Shown here piece after piece: positions 30,101-38,412 of a DNA stretch of 64,000 nucleotides (within the stretch, counting starts at the first letter, position 1; each line of letters starts with the position of its first letter). The stretch is taken from contig NZ_JAPWKF010000006.1 of NCBI RefSeq assembly GCF_028283685.1, forward strand, positions 295,729 to 359,728, in the 5' to 3' direction. The DNA comes from Edaphobacter sp. (lineage in GTDB: Bacteria > Acidobacteriota > Terriglobia > Terriglobales > Acidobacteriaceae). A program made the translations under genes and the position numbers. The notes under the pieces were generated by a model. It had not been told where the DNA came from. It did no database searches and saw nothing but the letters and a program-made list of their open reading frames with translations.

Positions 30101-30363
30101 GCGAAGGAAAAGTTCAGCACGCCATACTGCCGGGCAGCGGCATCGGACTGCACACGGATGACGGCGTTGATCTCGCGCGATCCCGTCCCGTCGGCGGCAA
30201 AGCGGTAGATCAGGTCGAGATGTTCTACAACGACTGGTTCAGAGGTGTAATCCGCAGACTTTGCAGAAGCCGGTGCCGGTGCAGCACCACCAGCCTGTTG
30301 AGCAACCCCGTATCCCGATAACGTCACCAAGGCAAAGGCGAACAGAACAGCAATTAAACGCAT
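27184..30363 (-). CDS. Secreted DUF3857 / transglutaminase-like / TPR protein
   Basis: A 1059-residue exported protein. After a signal peptide (MRLIAVLFAFALVTLSGYGVAQQ) comes a DUF3857 beta domain (HLDLIYRFAADGTGSREINAVIRVQ... VRNLRQGDKLEYKV), then a transglutaminase-like fold with the YGDCKDKHTLLAAML Cys motif and downstream LDTTAEVAPWEML. A long C-terminal helical part carries TPR-like repeats (LRDMEQELKLHPDQPELYDPLVRMQLGLKHHEDAK, LGEAQEKQGKSRDAYKTYEVAL). The Cys motif is intact, so protein-processing activity is possible, but the family has no settled function. ATG 30363 is chosen since upstream codons overlap the divergent promoter and reductase gene. Confidence 0.85.
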   Translation of the reverse strand: MRLIAVLFAFALVTLSGYGVAQQAGGAAPAPASAKSADYTSEPVVVEHLDLIYRFAADGTGSREINAVIRVQSDAAARQYGVLNFSFASNSEHVDLDYIRVRKPDGSIVETPASDAQEMPLEVTRQAPFYSDLKEKQVPVRNLRQGDKLEYKVHIVGTRADAPGQFWGQETFGLWAVILSQNIELHVPKTKYVKVWSPTVAPVKSETGDEVVYRWTGSQLESTTSKDSKLKHREIAPKGELPTIAWTTFKSWEEVGGWYRGLEADRAVPDAEIKAKVAELIAGKTTEDEKAHTLYSYVATQIRYIGVAFGVGRYQPHSASEVLRNQYGDCKDKHTLLAAMLTAAGLHPSASLIGAGIRLNEEVPAPTAFNHIITTVPINGRQVWLDTTAEVAPWEMLISSTRDKPTLVVPDTGAAMLERTPQKLPFTPFSTFTAKGTLSKDGTMTAQMEYTTRGDDEVVLRTLLRQISPGQWDELSQTLSQGMGFGGTTSHTEAGRPEQTAEPARLSYDYAREKTGDWENHRILPLFPVVFINPVDDKNPPQKYPIQLGEPRVESALSVIKLPAGWGADLPAAVHQETAFATFNKTYLIEGDTLTITRRLVIRQREVPASQWAAYKKWYDDSIGIGENFVQLTGFGESQPKQATTGDDNSNELQAAEIALQRNDLKSAKERLELVRTKNPNQIGLWAAYSQLDLREGKDESSLRDMEQELKLHPDQPELYDPLVRMQLGLKHHEDAKATLKKQIELQPMAMKPVLALAQLLMDDNENQAAAEALSSAIKKDSQDDTRPLLIARLGLAQLKTGDEDAGRATLTGLLDVSSDPLILNDTAYELTTSSGDKEMAEKGALKAIDILTTQSSQWTLSGDTKLQGSRSNLLVATWDTLGWIYFQKGEFELAEKYLHAAWRNDPQPVIGLHLGEAQEKQGKSRDAYKTYEVALSLGHSTENDTSSQLKGRCDALEKKGLRLLPKELDESIYMARRVRIPNPAHAAGIADYDLILSNGKILDVQATPDAATKIDGGIDMMRSVDFQAWEPSGAAARIRLRFILNCKPDRCELEKLPI

Positions 30364-30482
30364 GATGTACAGATATCGCAGCTCGGCGCAGTAGGCTATG
30401 GAAAAAATGCGGGATAGCATCCTAAGAACGGCACACAAAAGTTGCAGGGCTGGGAGTCCCCGGCCGAAGGAGAGTTTCACCG

Positions 30483-31514
30483 ATGAGCTATGTTCCCGCT
30501 GAGAACCGTTACAAGGTCGCCAACTTCCGCCGCTGTGGCCGGTCCGGCATCGTGCTGCCGGCAATTTCTCTGGGGTTGTGGCAGAACTTTGGCGGGGCCG
30601 ATGTCTTTGAGACGGGTCGCGCCGTTGTGCGGCGGGCGTTCGATCGCGGAGTGACACACTTCGACCTGGCCAACAACTATGGGCCGCCTTACGGCTCGGC
30701 GGAGGAGAACTTCGGCGTGATGCTGAAGAAGGATCTCGCGCCGCACCGCAACGAGCTGATCATCTCCACCAAGGCGGGCTGGGACATGTGGCCCGGGCCG
30801 TATGGCATCGGCGGCTCGCGGAAGTACCTGGTCGCCTCGCTGGACGAGAGCCTGAAGCGCATGGGGCTGGAGTATGTCGACATCTTCTATCACCACCGGC
30901 CCGATACGGACACGCCGCTGGAGGAGACGATGGCGGCGCTGACGCAGATCGTGCGGCAGGGCAAGGCGCTGTATGTGGGCATCTCGTCGTACAGCCCGGA
31001 GCGCACGCGCGAGGCGGCGGCGCTGCTGAAGGCCGAGGGTGTGCCGCTGTTTATTCATCAGCCGTCGTACTCGATGCTGAACAGGTGGATTGAGGACGAG
31101 CTGTTGGCGACTCTGGATGAGTTGGGCGCGGGCTGCATTGCCTTCTCGCCGCTGGCGCAGGGGCTGCTGACCAGTAAATATCTGAAGGGCGTGCCTGCGG
31201 GTTCGCGTGCGGGCGGCGGCGGATCGTTCTCGAAGAAGATGCTGAGCGAGTCGAACCTGAATCGAGTGCGTTCGCTGAACCGCATTGCGCAGAGGCGTGG
31301 GCAGACGCTGGCGCAGATGGCCATTGCCTGGGTGCTGCGCGATGCGCGGGTGACCTCGGCGCTGATCGGGGCGCGCAACGTGGAGCAGCTGAATGACTCG
31401 CTCGACGCGCTGAAGAACCTGAAGTTCAGCGATGGGGAGCTGAAGGCGATCGACCGTTATGCGACCGATGGCGGACTCGACCTTTGGAAGGGCGCGCGGG
31501 AGGGGACGGCGTAG
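30483..31514 (+). CDS. Aldo/keto reductase, YghZ (glyceraldehyde-3-phosphate reductase) type
   Basis: A 343-residue aldo/keto reductase of the YghZ/Gpr branch, whose E. coli member reduces L-glyceraldehyde 3-phosphate and methylglyoxal. Signs of this branch are FDLANNYGPPYGSAEENFG (catalytic Asp and Tyr), ISTKAGWDMWPGPYG (Lys), YHHRPDTDTPLEETM (His) and VTSALIGARNVEQL. The ATG at 30483 has an AAGGAG-type ribosome site upstream. It is divergent from the DUF3857 gene across 119 bases. A detoxification role is inferred from the subfamily. Confidence 0.88.
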   Translation: MSYVPAENRYKVANFRRCGRSGIVLPAISLGLWQNFGGADVFETGRAVVRRAFDRGVTHFDLANNYGPPYGSAEENFGVMLKKDLAPHRNELIISTKAGWDMWPGPYGIGGSRKYLVASLDESLKRMGLEYVDIFYHHRPDTDTPLEETMAALTQIVRQGKALYVGISSYSPERTREAAALLKAEGVPLFIHQPSYSMLNRWIEDELLATLDELGAGCIAFSPLAQGLLTSKYLKGVPAGSRAGGGGSFSKKMLSESNLNRVRSLNRIAQRRGQTLAQMAIAWVLRDARVTSALIGARNVEQLNDSLDALKNLKFSDGELKAIDRYATDGGLDLWKGAREGTA

Positions 31515-31544
31515 CAGGGAAGTACTTGTAGCAGGGAAGTACTT
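31511..31544 (+). repeat. Perfect 17-base tandem duplication over the stop codon
   Basis: GTAGCAGGGAAGTACTT occurs twice with no gap (31511-31527 and 31528-31544). The first copy contains the TAG stop of the YghZ-type reductase gene. It looks like a recent slippage duplication. Confidence 0.85.
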
Positions 31545-31618
31545 AAGCTAAGTGCCATTTTTTGCTGAGGATGCAGATGTTAATGCACTGATTACTGGGC
31601 ATTTGCATGCAATTTCCA

Positions 31619-31647
31619 TTGACCGCAGACGGAAACCTCGGTACACT
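31619..31647 (+). promoter_or_regulatory. Sigma-70-type promoter for rplU-rpmA
   Basis: TTGACC (31619-31624), a 17-base spacer, then TACACT (31642-31647) matches the housekeeping consensus well. Transcription from about 31655 would leave a leader of some 180 bases before rplU, with several GC-rich inverted segments that could be regulatory. The rest of the gap 31545-31834 holds no gene I can support. Confidence 0.6.
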
Positions 31648-31834
31648 CATTAAGTTTGGCGCACCAGCCAGCGCGTCTCTATCCCTGCGTGATCGGGGTT
31701 GGGGTGCAGGCTTAGAGCCGATCGATCAGGTTCAGTCTGTTGTTGGCTTGAAAGATCGTGATGCGCCCCGCAGCAAAACTCTATGAAGGAAGCGGTCAGC
31801 GCTCGGATGAGCGCGCGCGAAAGGTTTTAGAGCC

Positions 31835-32140
31835 ATGTACGCAGTTATCCGCACCGGCGGCAAGCAGTATAAGGTCGCTCCCGGCGACACCCTCAAGATC
31901 GAGACCACCGGCCAGTCCGAGGGCAACATCGAGTTCTCCGACGTTCTTGCTGTCAGCAAGGAAGAGGGCAAGTTCGTCAGCGACCTGAGCGGCGCGAAGG
32001 TAACGGCTTCGGTTCTCGGCGAGGGCCGTGGCGACAAGATTCTCGTCTTCAAGCTGAAGCGCAAGAAGCAGTACAAGAAGATGCAGGGTCACCGTCAGAA
32101 CTACGTTGAAGTCAAGATCAACGACATTCTGGTCGGCTAA
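31835..32140 (+). CDS. rplU: Ribosomal protein L21
   Basis: A 101-residue protein with the standard L21 features: MYAVIRTGGKQYKV at the N-terminus, the acidic loop that follows, and the basic KRKKQYKKMQGHRQNYVEVKI segment that binds 23S rRNA. It is a component of the large subunit. It is followed by rpmA after 91 bases. An AAAGG ribosome site precedes the ATG. Confidence 0.97.
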   Translation: MYAVIRTGGKQYKVAPGDTLKIETTGQSEGNIEFSDVLAVSKEEGKFVSDLSGAKVTASVLGEGRGDKILVFKLKRKKQYKKMQGHRQNYVEVKINDILVG

Positions 32141-32231
32141 GCCGCCCGCAGAGAGTTCAGTTTCAGATATCAAGCGCACCGGGCGGGACCGATAAACCGT
32201 TCGCTCGCCGGCGCAGAATGAGGCAATAGAG

Positions 32232-32498
32232 ATGGCACATAAAAAAGGTCTAGGTTCTTCTAAAAACGGTCGCGACTCCAACGCGCAGCGCCTCGGCGTG
32301 AAGCGCTTCGGCGGCCAGACGGTCACCGGCGGCTCCATCCTGGTTCGCCAGCGCGGAACCCCGCTGAAGCCCGGCCTCAACGTCGGCCGCGGCAAGGACG
32401 ATACCTTGTTCGCCAAGATCGACGGCGTGGTCCGCTTCCAGGACCGTGGCCAGAACGGCCGCTTCGTCTCGATCGATCCGATCGCAGTCGTCGCCTAA
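32232..32498 (+). CDS. rpmA: Ribosomal protein L27
   Basis: An 88-residue protein starting [16 protein letters not shown] and containing [10 protein letters not shown] and [10 protein letters not shown], which are diagnostic of L27. Its N-terminal tail reaches the peptidyl-transferase centre. It directly begins AHKKG, without the cleavable N-terminal extension found in Firmicutes. In many bacteria obgE follows; here a terminator follows instead. Confidence 0.97.
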   Translation: MAHKKGLGSSKNGRDSNAQRLGVKRFGGQTVTGGSILVRQRGTPLKPGLNVGRGKDDTLFAKIDGVVRFQDRGQNGRFVSIDPIAVVA

Positions 32499-32526
32499 GA
32501 ACGACTTCAGCACTCCTGTTCCAGCA

Positions 32527-32551
32527 AAAGCCCCGCTTCGTGCGGGGCTTT
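32527..32551 (+). terminator. Intrinsic terminator of rplU-rpmA
   Basis: AAAGCCCCGC pairs with GCGGGGCTTT around TTCGT, followed by CTGTGTTTCCTTTT. It is the usual form of a ribosomal operon terminator. Confidence 0.85.
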
Positions 32552-32713
32552 CTGTGTTTCCTTTTCCTCTCCTGGTCTGACCTCTGCCGTGTCCGACAGC
32601 AGTGTTCCCTGCGCTGCGCCTAAGCCCCTTGAAGACAATAGCTTCCAAACATGAGCGTATCGAAGTGTTCTCTGCGCTCGCAGAAGATCGCCTACGGCTG
32701 CCAGTTGAGTAAT

Positions 32714-32743
32714 TTGACAACTGTTGGTTAGACCAATTACAAA
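32714..32743 (+). promoter_or_regulatory. Possible promoter for the second TonB receptor
   Basis: TTGACA (32714-32719) matches the -35 consensus exactly; TACAAA (32738-32743) is an 18-base-spaced, weaker -10. It lies about 75 bases before the receptor start. The remainder of 32552-32817 shows no gene. Confidence 0.4.
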
Positions 32744-32817
32744 GTCTTCGCTTTTAGAAACTTTATCTGTATTGAAATTGAATTCCGGAGAGTACGTGTC
32801 CGGCGGGGCCCAGAACC

Positions 32818-35800
32818 ATGATCAAGAAGCACCCTCTCCTCCTCGGCATCTTCGTCTTTCTCGTACTGCTCTCCACCTCTCCCCTTCGAGCCCAGCTCTC
32901 CACGACGGCGACGATCACCGGCACGGTCACCGACAGTACCGGCGCCGTTATTCCCGGAGCGGCCGTGACCGTCGAAGCCAACGGCACACGCACGCAGGCG
33001 ACGTCGACCTCCAACGGGCAGGGCGTCTTTGTGTTGCCCGGCCTGGGGGTAGACCGCTACAGTCTCTCGGTGAAGATGGACGGCTTCCAGTCGTACAAGA
33101 CGACGGGCATCGAGCTGCACCCGGCGGCGACGGTGACGGTCAACATCCAGCTGCAGAATGGATCGTCGAGCCAGAGCGTTGAGGTCTCGGCGGCGCCTCC
33201 CATGGTGGAGACGCAGACCTCGGACAAGTCGGCTAACGTTGAGGGCGCCCAGCTGAGCACGCTGCCGCTGAACGGCCGCAACTACCAGGGTATGGCCACG
33301 ATGATGCCCGGCGTGCAGAACACCTCGGCCGGTACGGGTCTCACCAGCGGCGGCCGTTCGACAAACAATACGCTGTCGGTGAACGGCATGCAGCAGAACA
33401 AGACCTTCTATGCGCTGGACGGCGTGTGGAACGAGAACACCGGCAACATGAATCAGCAATCGGTGATCCCGAATCCGGATTCGCTGGAAGAGGTCAAGGT
33501 GCTGCAGAACAACTTCTCGACCAAGTATTCGCTGCTGGGTTCGAGCGTTGTGCTGCTGCAGACCAAGAGCGGCACGTCGAACTTCCACGGCACGGTGTGG
33601 GAGTTTCTGCGCAACGACAAGCTGAACTCGAAGCCGTACTTTGCGAACTCGGTGCTGCCGTACAAGCAGAACATCTTCGGCTACAACATCGGCGGACCGG
33701 TGACCATCCCCGGCCTGTACAACAACAAGCGCAACAAGACGTTCTTCTTCTGGTCGCAGCAGTTCGTGCGCCTGAACCAGGTTCCGACCAACCTGCTGGG
33801 CGTGACGCCGACGGCCAATCAGCGCGCGGGCATCTTCACCTCGCCGATTAAGGACCCGACGACGGGCCTGAACTTCGCGCAGAACTCCGCCGGTCAGTAT
33901 GTGGTGCCAACCAGCGCGATGAACGCCAATGCGGTGGCCTATCTCAACGCGCTGTATCCGCTGCCCAACTACAACAGCGGCGGCACGCAGAACTACCTGA
34001 ACAATCAGAAGCAGGTCACCAACCAGCGCGACGACGAGATCAAGATCGATCACAACTTCAACCAGAACTATCACCTGCTGGGCGAGTATCTGGACGAGTA
34101 CCAGGAGTACAAGCAGAACTCGCTGAACAGCGCGCAGAGCGGCGAGGTCTTCAACGTCAACTCCGAGACGGACTACACGCACAACAAGCTGGCGCAGGTT
34201 GCGCTGACGCAGATCCTGACGCCGAACCTGGTCAACACCACCAGCATCGCGATGAACATCTTCGATCTGGATCTGGATCTGGTCGGCACGACGACCAATG
34301 ACCAGGTTTCGGGCTTCACGACTAATCAGCCCTACAACGGCTACCTCTCGACGCGTCTTCCGTTGGTGACGTTCTCCGGCGGCATCTCGCCGCAGGGCAT
34401 CCCGGCATCACGGCCGCTGACGCACGCTGCCGACCTGGACAACACGGTGGGCGACGACTTCAGCTGGCTGCACGGACGGCACTACTTCCAGGGCGGACTG
34501 ACGGTCGTCTTCAATACGAAGCGGCAGAACGTGGCGACTGCCACCAACGGCCAGTACACCTTCACCGGCAACTTCACCAAGCCGACTACCGGGGGAGTGA
34601 CGCTGGACGATGCTCTGGCCGACTTCCTGCTGGGCAAGGCGACGACCTTCACCCAGTCCAGCGACCAGATCCGCGTGCCGGTTCATGGCATGTCGATCTC
34701 GCCGTACTTTGAAGACCGCATGAAGGTGACCAAGAACGTCACGGTGACCGCCGGTCTGCGCGCCTACTGGATGCCGCTGCCGCAGGGGCCGCGCGGCACG
34801 CAGACGATCTTCGATCCATCGGCGTACCTTGCAACGCAGGCGCCTATCGTCAATGCCAACGGCTCGCTTACGACGACGGCTGGCTATAACCCTCTCAATG
34901 GCCTGCTGGCGAACACCGGTCACTCTGGAGGTCTGCCGCGCAACTACTCCAACGCACATAACTGGTACTTCGGCCCGCAGTTCGGCGTGGCGTGGGATGT
35001 CTTCGGCGATGGCAAGACCAGCTTCCGCGGCGGCTACGGCATCACCTTCACCCGCATCTTCAGCAACCAGGATTGCTCGTTCCAGTGCGCCAGCAACCCG
35101 CCGTCGCTGTCGACGGTGAACCTGCAGAACCCGGCCTTCGCCAACCCGGTGGGCACCGGGACCACCGCGCCCGCGACGATCCAGACGCTGAACAACGCCG
35201 ACCTGAACATTCAGGCGACACAGGTGCATACCTACTCGGCTTCGCTGGAGCACCAGTTCCCGCATACGTGGATCGCTTCGGTGACTGGAGCCGCGAGCCA
35301 GGCGCGGCACATGCTGGGGACGTGGAACTACAACCAGGCGCCGCACACGGGAGCGTACGACTTCAATCCCGCGATCAATACCGGCACGGTAACGCCGTAC
35401 TACTACGCTCCCTACCAGGGCTATGGCGCCATCACCACCTTCGCTTCGCGCAACAACCAGAACTGGAACGCGCTCGAAGTGAACGTGAAGCATCCGGTCT
35501 CGGACACGCTCTTCCTGACCTTTGCCTATACCTACTCGCATGATCTGACCGACTACACCTCGGGCACCTACAACGTCATCGATCCATACAATCCGTCGCG
35601 GTACTACGGCAACGCCGAGGGGCTGGACTTCCGCCACTCCGCTTCGCTGACTGCGATCTACAACCTTCCGTTCTTCCGCAAGGGCAACCTCGCCGAGCGC
35701 ACGCTGCTGGGCGGTTGGAAGTACTCCGACATCACGACGCTGCGCAGCGGCACCGCGCTATCGCCGGGGCTCAGCATCGCCAACCAGGGCAACGCCATGC

Positions 35801-36138
35801 GTCCCAACCTGGTTGTGGGCCAGTCGACCGCAGGGCCGAAGAGCCAGGATCAGTGGTTCAATACGTCGGCCTTTGCCGCTCCCGCCGCCGGATACTATGG
35901 CAACGCAGGAACCGGTATCCTGCGCGGTCCGGGGCTGATCCTCTTCGACATGAGCCTCTACAAGGAGTTCCATTTCACCGACTCGCGCTTCCTCGAGATC
36001 CGCGGCGAGGCATTCAACGTCTTCAATCACACGAACTTTACGACCATCTCGACGTCGTATGGTGCGGCCACCTTCGGTCAGGCGACTGCGGCGGCCGATC
36101 CGCGCATCTTCGAGCTGGCGGCGCGCTTCAAATTCTAA
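32818..36138 (+). CDS. TonB-dependent receptor with N-terminal carboxypeptidase-regulatory-like domain
   Basis: An 1106-residue outer-membrane receptor, the second in the window. The signal peptide ends near PLRAQ. The regulatory domain follows (ATITGTVTDSTGAVIPGAAVTV... GVFVLPGLGVDRYSLSVKMDGFQ), then a plug-like region (LPLNGRNYQGMATMMPGVQ, LSVNGMQQNKTFYALDGVWNE) and a barrel of about 900 residues ending ELAARFKF with the terminal Phe expected for outer-membrane insertion. It differs markedly from the receptor at 9843, so a different ligand is likely. No SusD-like partner is present, which is usual for acidobacterial receptors. Confidence 0.9.
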   Translation: MIKKHPLLLGIFVFLVLLSTSPLRAQLSTTATITGTVTDSTGAVIPGAAVTVEANGTRTQATSTSNGQGVFVLPGLGVDRYSLSVKMDGFQSYKTTGIELHPAATVTVNIQLQNGSSSQSVEVSAAPPMVETQTSDKSANVEGAQLSTLPLNGRNYQGMATMMPGVQNTSAGTGLTSGGRSTNNTLSVNGMQQNKTFYALDGVWNENTGNMNQQSVIPNPDSLEEVKVLQNNFSTKYSLLGSSVVLLQTKSGTSNFHGTVWEFLRNDKLNSKPYFANSVLPYKQNIFGYNIGGPVTIPGLYNNKRNKTFFFWSQQFVRLNQVPTNLLGVTPTANQRAGIFTSPIKDPTTGLNFAQNSAGQYVVPTSAMNANAVAYLNALYPLPNYNSGGTQNYLNNQKQVTNQRDDEIKIDHNFNQNYHLLGEYLDEYQEYKQNSLNSAQSGEVFNVNSETDYTHNKLAQVALTQILTPNLVNTTSIAMNIFDLDLDLVGTTTNDQVSGFTTNQPYNGYLSTRLPLVTFSGGISPQGIPASRPLTHAADLDNTVGDDFSWLHGRHYFQGGLTVVFNTKRQNVATATNGQYTFTGNFTKPTTGGVTLDDALADFLLGKATTFTQSSDQIRVPVHGMSISPYFEDRMKVTKNVTVTAGLRAYWMPLPQGPRGTQTIFDPSAYLATQAPIVNANGSLTTTAGYNPLNGLLANTGHSGGLPRNYSNAHNWYFGPQFGVAWDVFGDGKTSFRGGYGITFTRIFSNQDCSFQCASNPPSLSTVNLQNPAFANPVGTGTTAPATIQTLNNADLNIQATQVHTYSASLEHQFPHTWIASVTGAASQARHMLGTWNYNQAPHTGAYDFNPAINTGTVTPYYYAPYQGYGAITTFASRNNQNWNALEVNVKHPVSDTLFLTFAYTYSHDLTDYTSGTYNVIDPYNPSRYYGNAEGLDFRHSASLTAIYNLPFFRKGNLAERTLLGGWKYSDITTLRSGTALSPGLSIANQGNAMRPNLVVGQSTAGPKSQDQWFNTSAFAAPAAGYYGNAGTGILRGPGLILFDMSLYKEFHFTDSRFLEIRGEAFNVFNHTNFTTISTSYGAATFGQATAAADPRIFELAARFKF

Positions 36139-36152
36139 CGGTGGGTGGACGC

Positions 36153-36187
36153 GCAAAGAGGCTCTGCTTCTGGCAGGGCCTCTTTGC
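36153..36187. terminator. Terminator hairpin between convergent genes
   Basis: GCAAAGAGGC (36153-36162) pairs with GCCTCTTTGC (36178-36187). It lies between the TonB receptor and the minus-strand MBL gene. The T tail is poor but the stem is perfect. Confidence 0.6.
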
Positions 36188-36210
36188 ATGTGCAGAGGGA
36201 TGTTGCGGCG

Positions 36211-37125
36211 TCAGCGTGTGACGCCTGCGGAGACGATCGGCTTGCCCTTGTCGCTCCATTCGACATACGCCATCGGCGTGGCGTGGTCGTGGGTGAAGAG
36301 CACGAGCCACTTCTCGGGAATAGCACGCTGATAGAAACGCTTGCGCTCGGCGATGCAGCGCATGGGGTCGAGGTCGAAGCCCATGACCCATGTGGGATCG
36401 AGATGCGCGGTGGTGGGAATCAGATCGGAGATGTAGCAGGCGTGCTCGTCGCCGGACGCGATGTGGACGCCCATCAACTGCTGCGTGTGGCCGGGGAAGA
36501 GTTCGACGCTGACTCCGGGGACGATCTCGGGATTGGCTGCGATGCCTTCCGTGGTCAGCAGCGTCATCTGGCCGTTGGCGATCAGAGGATCGTAGTTGGG
36601 CGAAAGATAGCTGACGCGGTCGCGGTCGTACTGCATGTGGCCGTGCTCGACCTCGCCCCGATGTGCGAAGTAGCGTGCGTTGGGGAAGGTCGGTGTGACG
36701 GAGCCATCGGGGTGCAGCGTCGTGTTCCAGCCGCAGTGGTCGAAGTGCAGATGCGTGTTGATGACGACGTCGACTTCTTCGGGGCGTACGTCTGCGGCGG
36801 CGAGCGACTGCGGAAGCAGCTCCTGGTTCTGGTGGATCTGCCGCATCTTGTCCGGTTGCTTATTGCCGATGCCGGTCTCGATGACGACGGTGTGTTTGCC
36901 GGTGCGCACCACGACCGTATTCAAGCCGAGCAGGATGGTGTTGTTGTCGTCTGCGGGGGCTCGCTTCTGCCACATTGGCTTTGGTACGACGCCGAACATC
37001 GCGCCGCCGTCGAGGCGGTATGGACCGTCCGTACACACGGTCAACTCAAAGTCGCCGATCGTCGCAAGCCCACGTACCAGGTCGGCAGTAAGGGGAGGGC
37101 TGCTGGTTACAGGCATGGCTCCCAT
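36211..37125 (-). CDS. MBL-fold metallo-hydrolase
   Basis: A 304-residue cytoplasmic hydrolase of the metallo-beta-lactamase fold. It has the metal motif THLHFDHCG, later His and Asp ligands in LFPGHTQQL and YISDLIP, and a C-terminal His in LFTHDHATP, so a two-metal site is expected. Family members include lactonases, glyoxalase II and phosphodiesterases; the long N-terminal segment (DGPYRLDGGAMFGVVPK) is typical of quorum-quenching-lactonase-like proteins, but that is only a resemblance. Start at 37125; an ATG at 37116 is possible. Confidence 0.85.
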   Translation of the reverse strand: MGAMPVTSSPPLTADLVRGLATIGDFELTVCTDGPYRLDGGAMFGVVPKPMWQKRAPADDNNTILLGLNTVVVRTGKHTVVIETGIGNKQPDKMRQIHQNQELLPQSLAAADVRPEEVDVVINTHLHFDHCGWNTTLHPDGSVTPTFPNARYFAHRGEVEHGHMQYDRDRVSYLSPNYDPLIANGQMTLLTTEGIAANPEIVPGVSVELFPGHTQQLMGVHIASGDEHACYISDLIPTTAHLDPTWVMGFDLDPMRCIAERKRFYQRAIPEKWLVLFTHDHATPMAYVEWSDKGKPIVSAGVTR

Positions 37126-37164
37126 CGTACGTGAAGGGAGCGCAGCGACGTCGTGACAGGTGCG

Positions 37165-37554
37165 TCAGGCGTGCGGAACGGCGGCCAGGAGGCTTTCGTT
37201 CGTGACGCCGATCAGTGCTGGATCACCGCCAACTTCAGCCGGAACCACCTCGCGCTGCTTGACCTGGAAACAGGCCCTGCACAGCACGGGACGCCCCTGC
37301 GTCGGTTTGAACGGTACGGTCGTCTCGATGCCGCACTCCGAACACACCGTGCGTGTCTCAGTGCGCGAGATTCCGGCAGCAGCAGGACCCGACCCGGGGC
37401 GCATGGCAGCGCCTGCACGCTTGGACTTGCAGGGTTTGCAGCGCTTTGGATCGTTCTTGAACTGCTTATCGAAGAAGAAAAGCTGTTCCCCGGCGGTGAA
37501 GATGAACTCACCACCACAGTCTGCACAGGTTAATAGGCGATCTACGAATTCCAT
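37165..37554 (-). CDS. Double zinc-ribbon protein
   Basis: A 129-residue protein with two zinc-ribbon units: Cys10/Cys13 with Cys39/Cys42, and Cys71/Cys74 with Cys92/Cys95. The first, CADCGGEFIFTAGEQLFF, matches the probable zinc-ribbon family (zf-trcl type) found in many soil bacteria; the second, VCSECG-x(16)-CRACF, is of the same general kind. ATG 37554 starts exactly before the first ribbon and has a GGGAGA upstream, so longer upstream reading is rejected. The function, perhaps nucleic-acid or protein binding, is unknown. Confidence 0.75.
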   Translation of the reverse strand: MEFVDRLLTCADCGGEFIFTAGEQLFFFDKQFKNDPKRCKPCKSKRAGAAMRPGSGPAAAGISRTETRTVCSECGIETTVPFKPTQGRPVLCRACFQVKQREVVPAEVGGDPALIGVTNESLLAAVPHA

Positions 37555-37767
37555 AACCGCGTCTCCCGTCTGCGGGACAGCACGATAACCGATGAGCATG
37601 CTCAAAAGCCATCGACCTGTCGTTGGTCTCAGACAAACGTATTGGATTTCTAAGGGGCCCGGGCCGCCAAAAGAATGGCAGCATGCTGCAGGAAATCCAG
37701 CAGCGGCAATGTACTCGAAAGCGCGCTGCATGCCGGTCGTAGCGGGAGTCTAGCGACTGGCGGTTAT

Positions 37768-37808
37768 GGCCCGGTTCCCTTCGGAATAGTTCCGAGGGAA
37801 CCGGGCCC
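37768..37808. terminator. Terminator hairpin after rpsU
   Basis: GGCCCGGTTCCC (37768-37779) pairs perfectly with GGGAACCGGGCC (37796-37807), with a TCGGA/TCCGA extension inside. It lies just past the rpsU stop on the minus strand. Confidence 0.65.
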
Positions 37809-37828
37809 TTCTTGCTGGGAGCTTGCTT

Positions 37829-38026
37829 TTAGTCCTGCTCCTTGCGGACCTTCTTACGATTACGCTTACGGGCCAGCGCTTCTTTGACGCGCTTTTTTTC
37901 GCCCGGCTTCAGATAAAAGGAGTGGCGCTTGACCTCCTTGATGATGTCTTCCGTCTGCACTTTGCGCTTGAAGCGGCGCAGTGCGTTCTCAAGGGGCTCG
38001 CCTTCCTGAACTCGAACCTCTGCCAA
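37829..38026 (-). CDS. rpsU: Ribosomal protein S21
   Basis: A 65-residue basic protein: AEVRVQEGEPLENALRRFKRKVQ followed by a lysine/arginine-rich tail ending KKVRKEQD, typical of bacterial S21, which helps the 30S subunit start translation. The start is a TTG at 38026, since a full Shine-Dalgarno (GGAGGTG) lies eight bases before it and the family begins right there. Reading from an ATG upstream would add non-family residues. The gene stands alone here, not next to dnaG or rpoD. Confidence 0.93.
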   Translation of the reverse strand: MAEVRVQEGEPLENALRRFKRKVQTEDIIKEVKRHSFYLKPGEKKRVKEALARKRNRKKVRKEQD

Positions 38027-38034
38027 GAGAGATA

Positions 38035-38041
38035 CACCTCC
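38035..38041 (-). promoter_or_regulatory. Full Shine-Dalgarno for rpsU TTG start
   Basis: GGAGGTG on the minus strand, fully complementary to the 16S rRNA tail, placed eight bases before TTG 38026. It decides the start codon and may offset the weak codon. Confidence 0.75.
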
Positions 38042-38120
38042 AAACATTCCCTTGCAGGGACATAGTAAGGATACCCGATGTTCGGCCTTTTTAACTGTTT
38101 TTCTGAGATAACCACAGAAT

Positions 38121-38139
38121 CTTTGGGTAGTACCCAAAG
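38121..38139. promoter_or_regulatory. Palindrome upstream of rpsU
   Basis: CTTTGGGTAGTACCCAAAG is a perfect 9+1+9 palindrome about 95 bases before the rpsU start, in the 386-base gap between rpsU and the carbonic-anhydrase gene. It may be an operator or a leader hairpin. Nothing else recognisable is seen in 38042-38412. Confidence 0.4.
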
Positions 38140-38412
38140 GGTGGTCAGAGGATTGCCTAGTAACCACAGTCACATACAGCCACCAAAGTAATCAGGGGAT
38201 TCTTTGAGACGATTCAATGGGGGGAACTGTTGATATAGATCGATTTGCCACAAATATATCCGGCTGGCCGACGCTACATGACCGGGTCTATGTAACCCAC
38301 CTTTCGAGATGGTGACCTTTTGGAAAGGAGAAGGCGGGCATCCCGCTCGCAAAAGAAGTTCCGGTCGAGTTCCACGATGTCCCAGGCCTCTGGCCGCCGT
38401 AAAATTTCTCCC

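Noticed and set aside
32737..34182. Open frame antisense to the second TonB receptor
   Set aside because: It has low-complexity Val/Arg/Leu composition and no motifs; it is a by-product of codon bias on the other strand.
37555..37760. Possible tRNA or small RNA before the zinc-ribbon gene
   Set aside because: No cloverleaf, CCA end or conserved T-loop sequence could be found.
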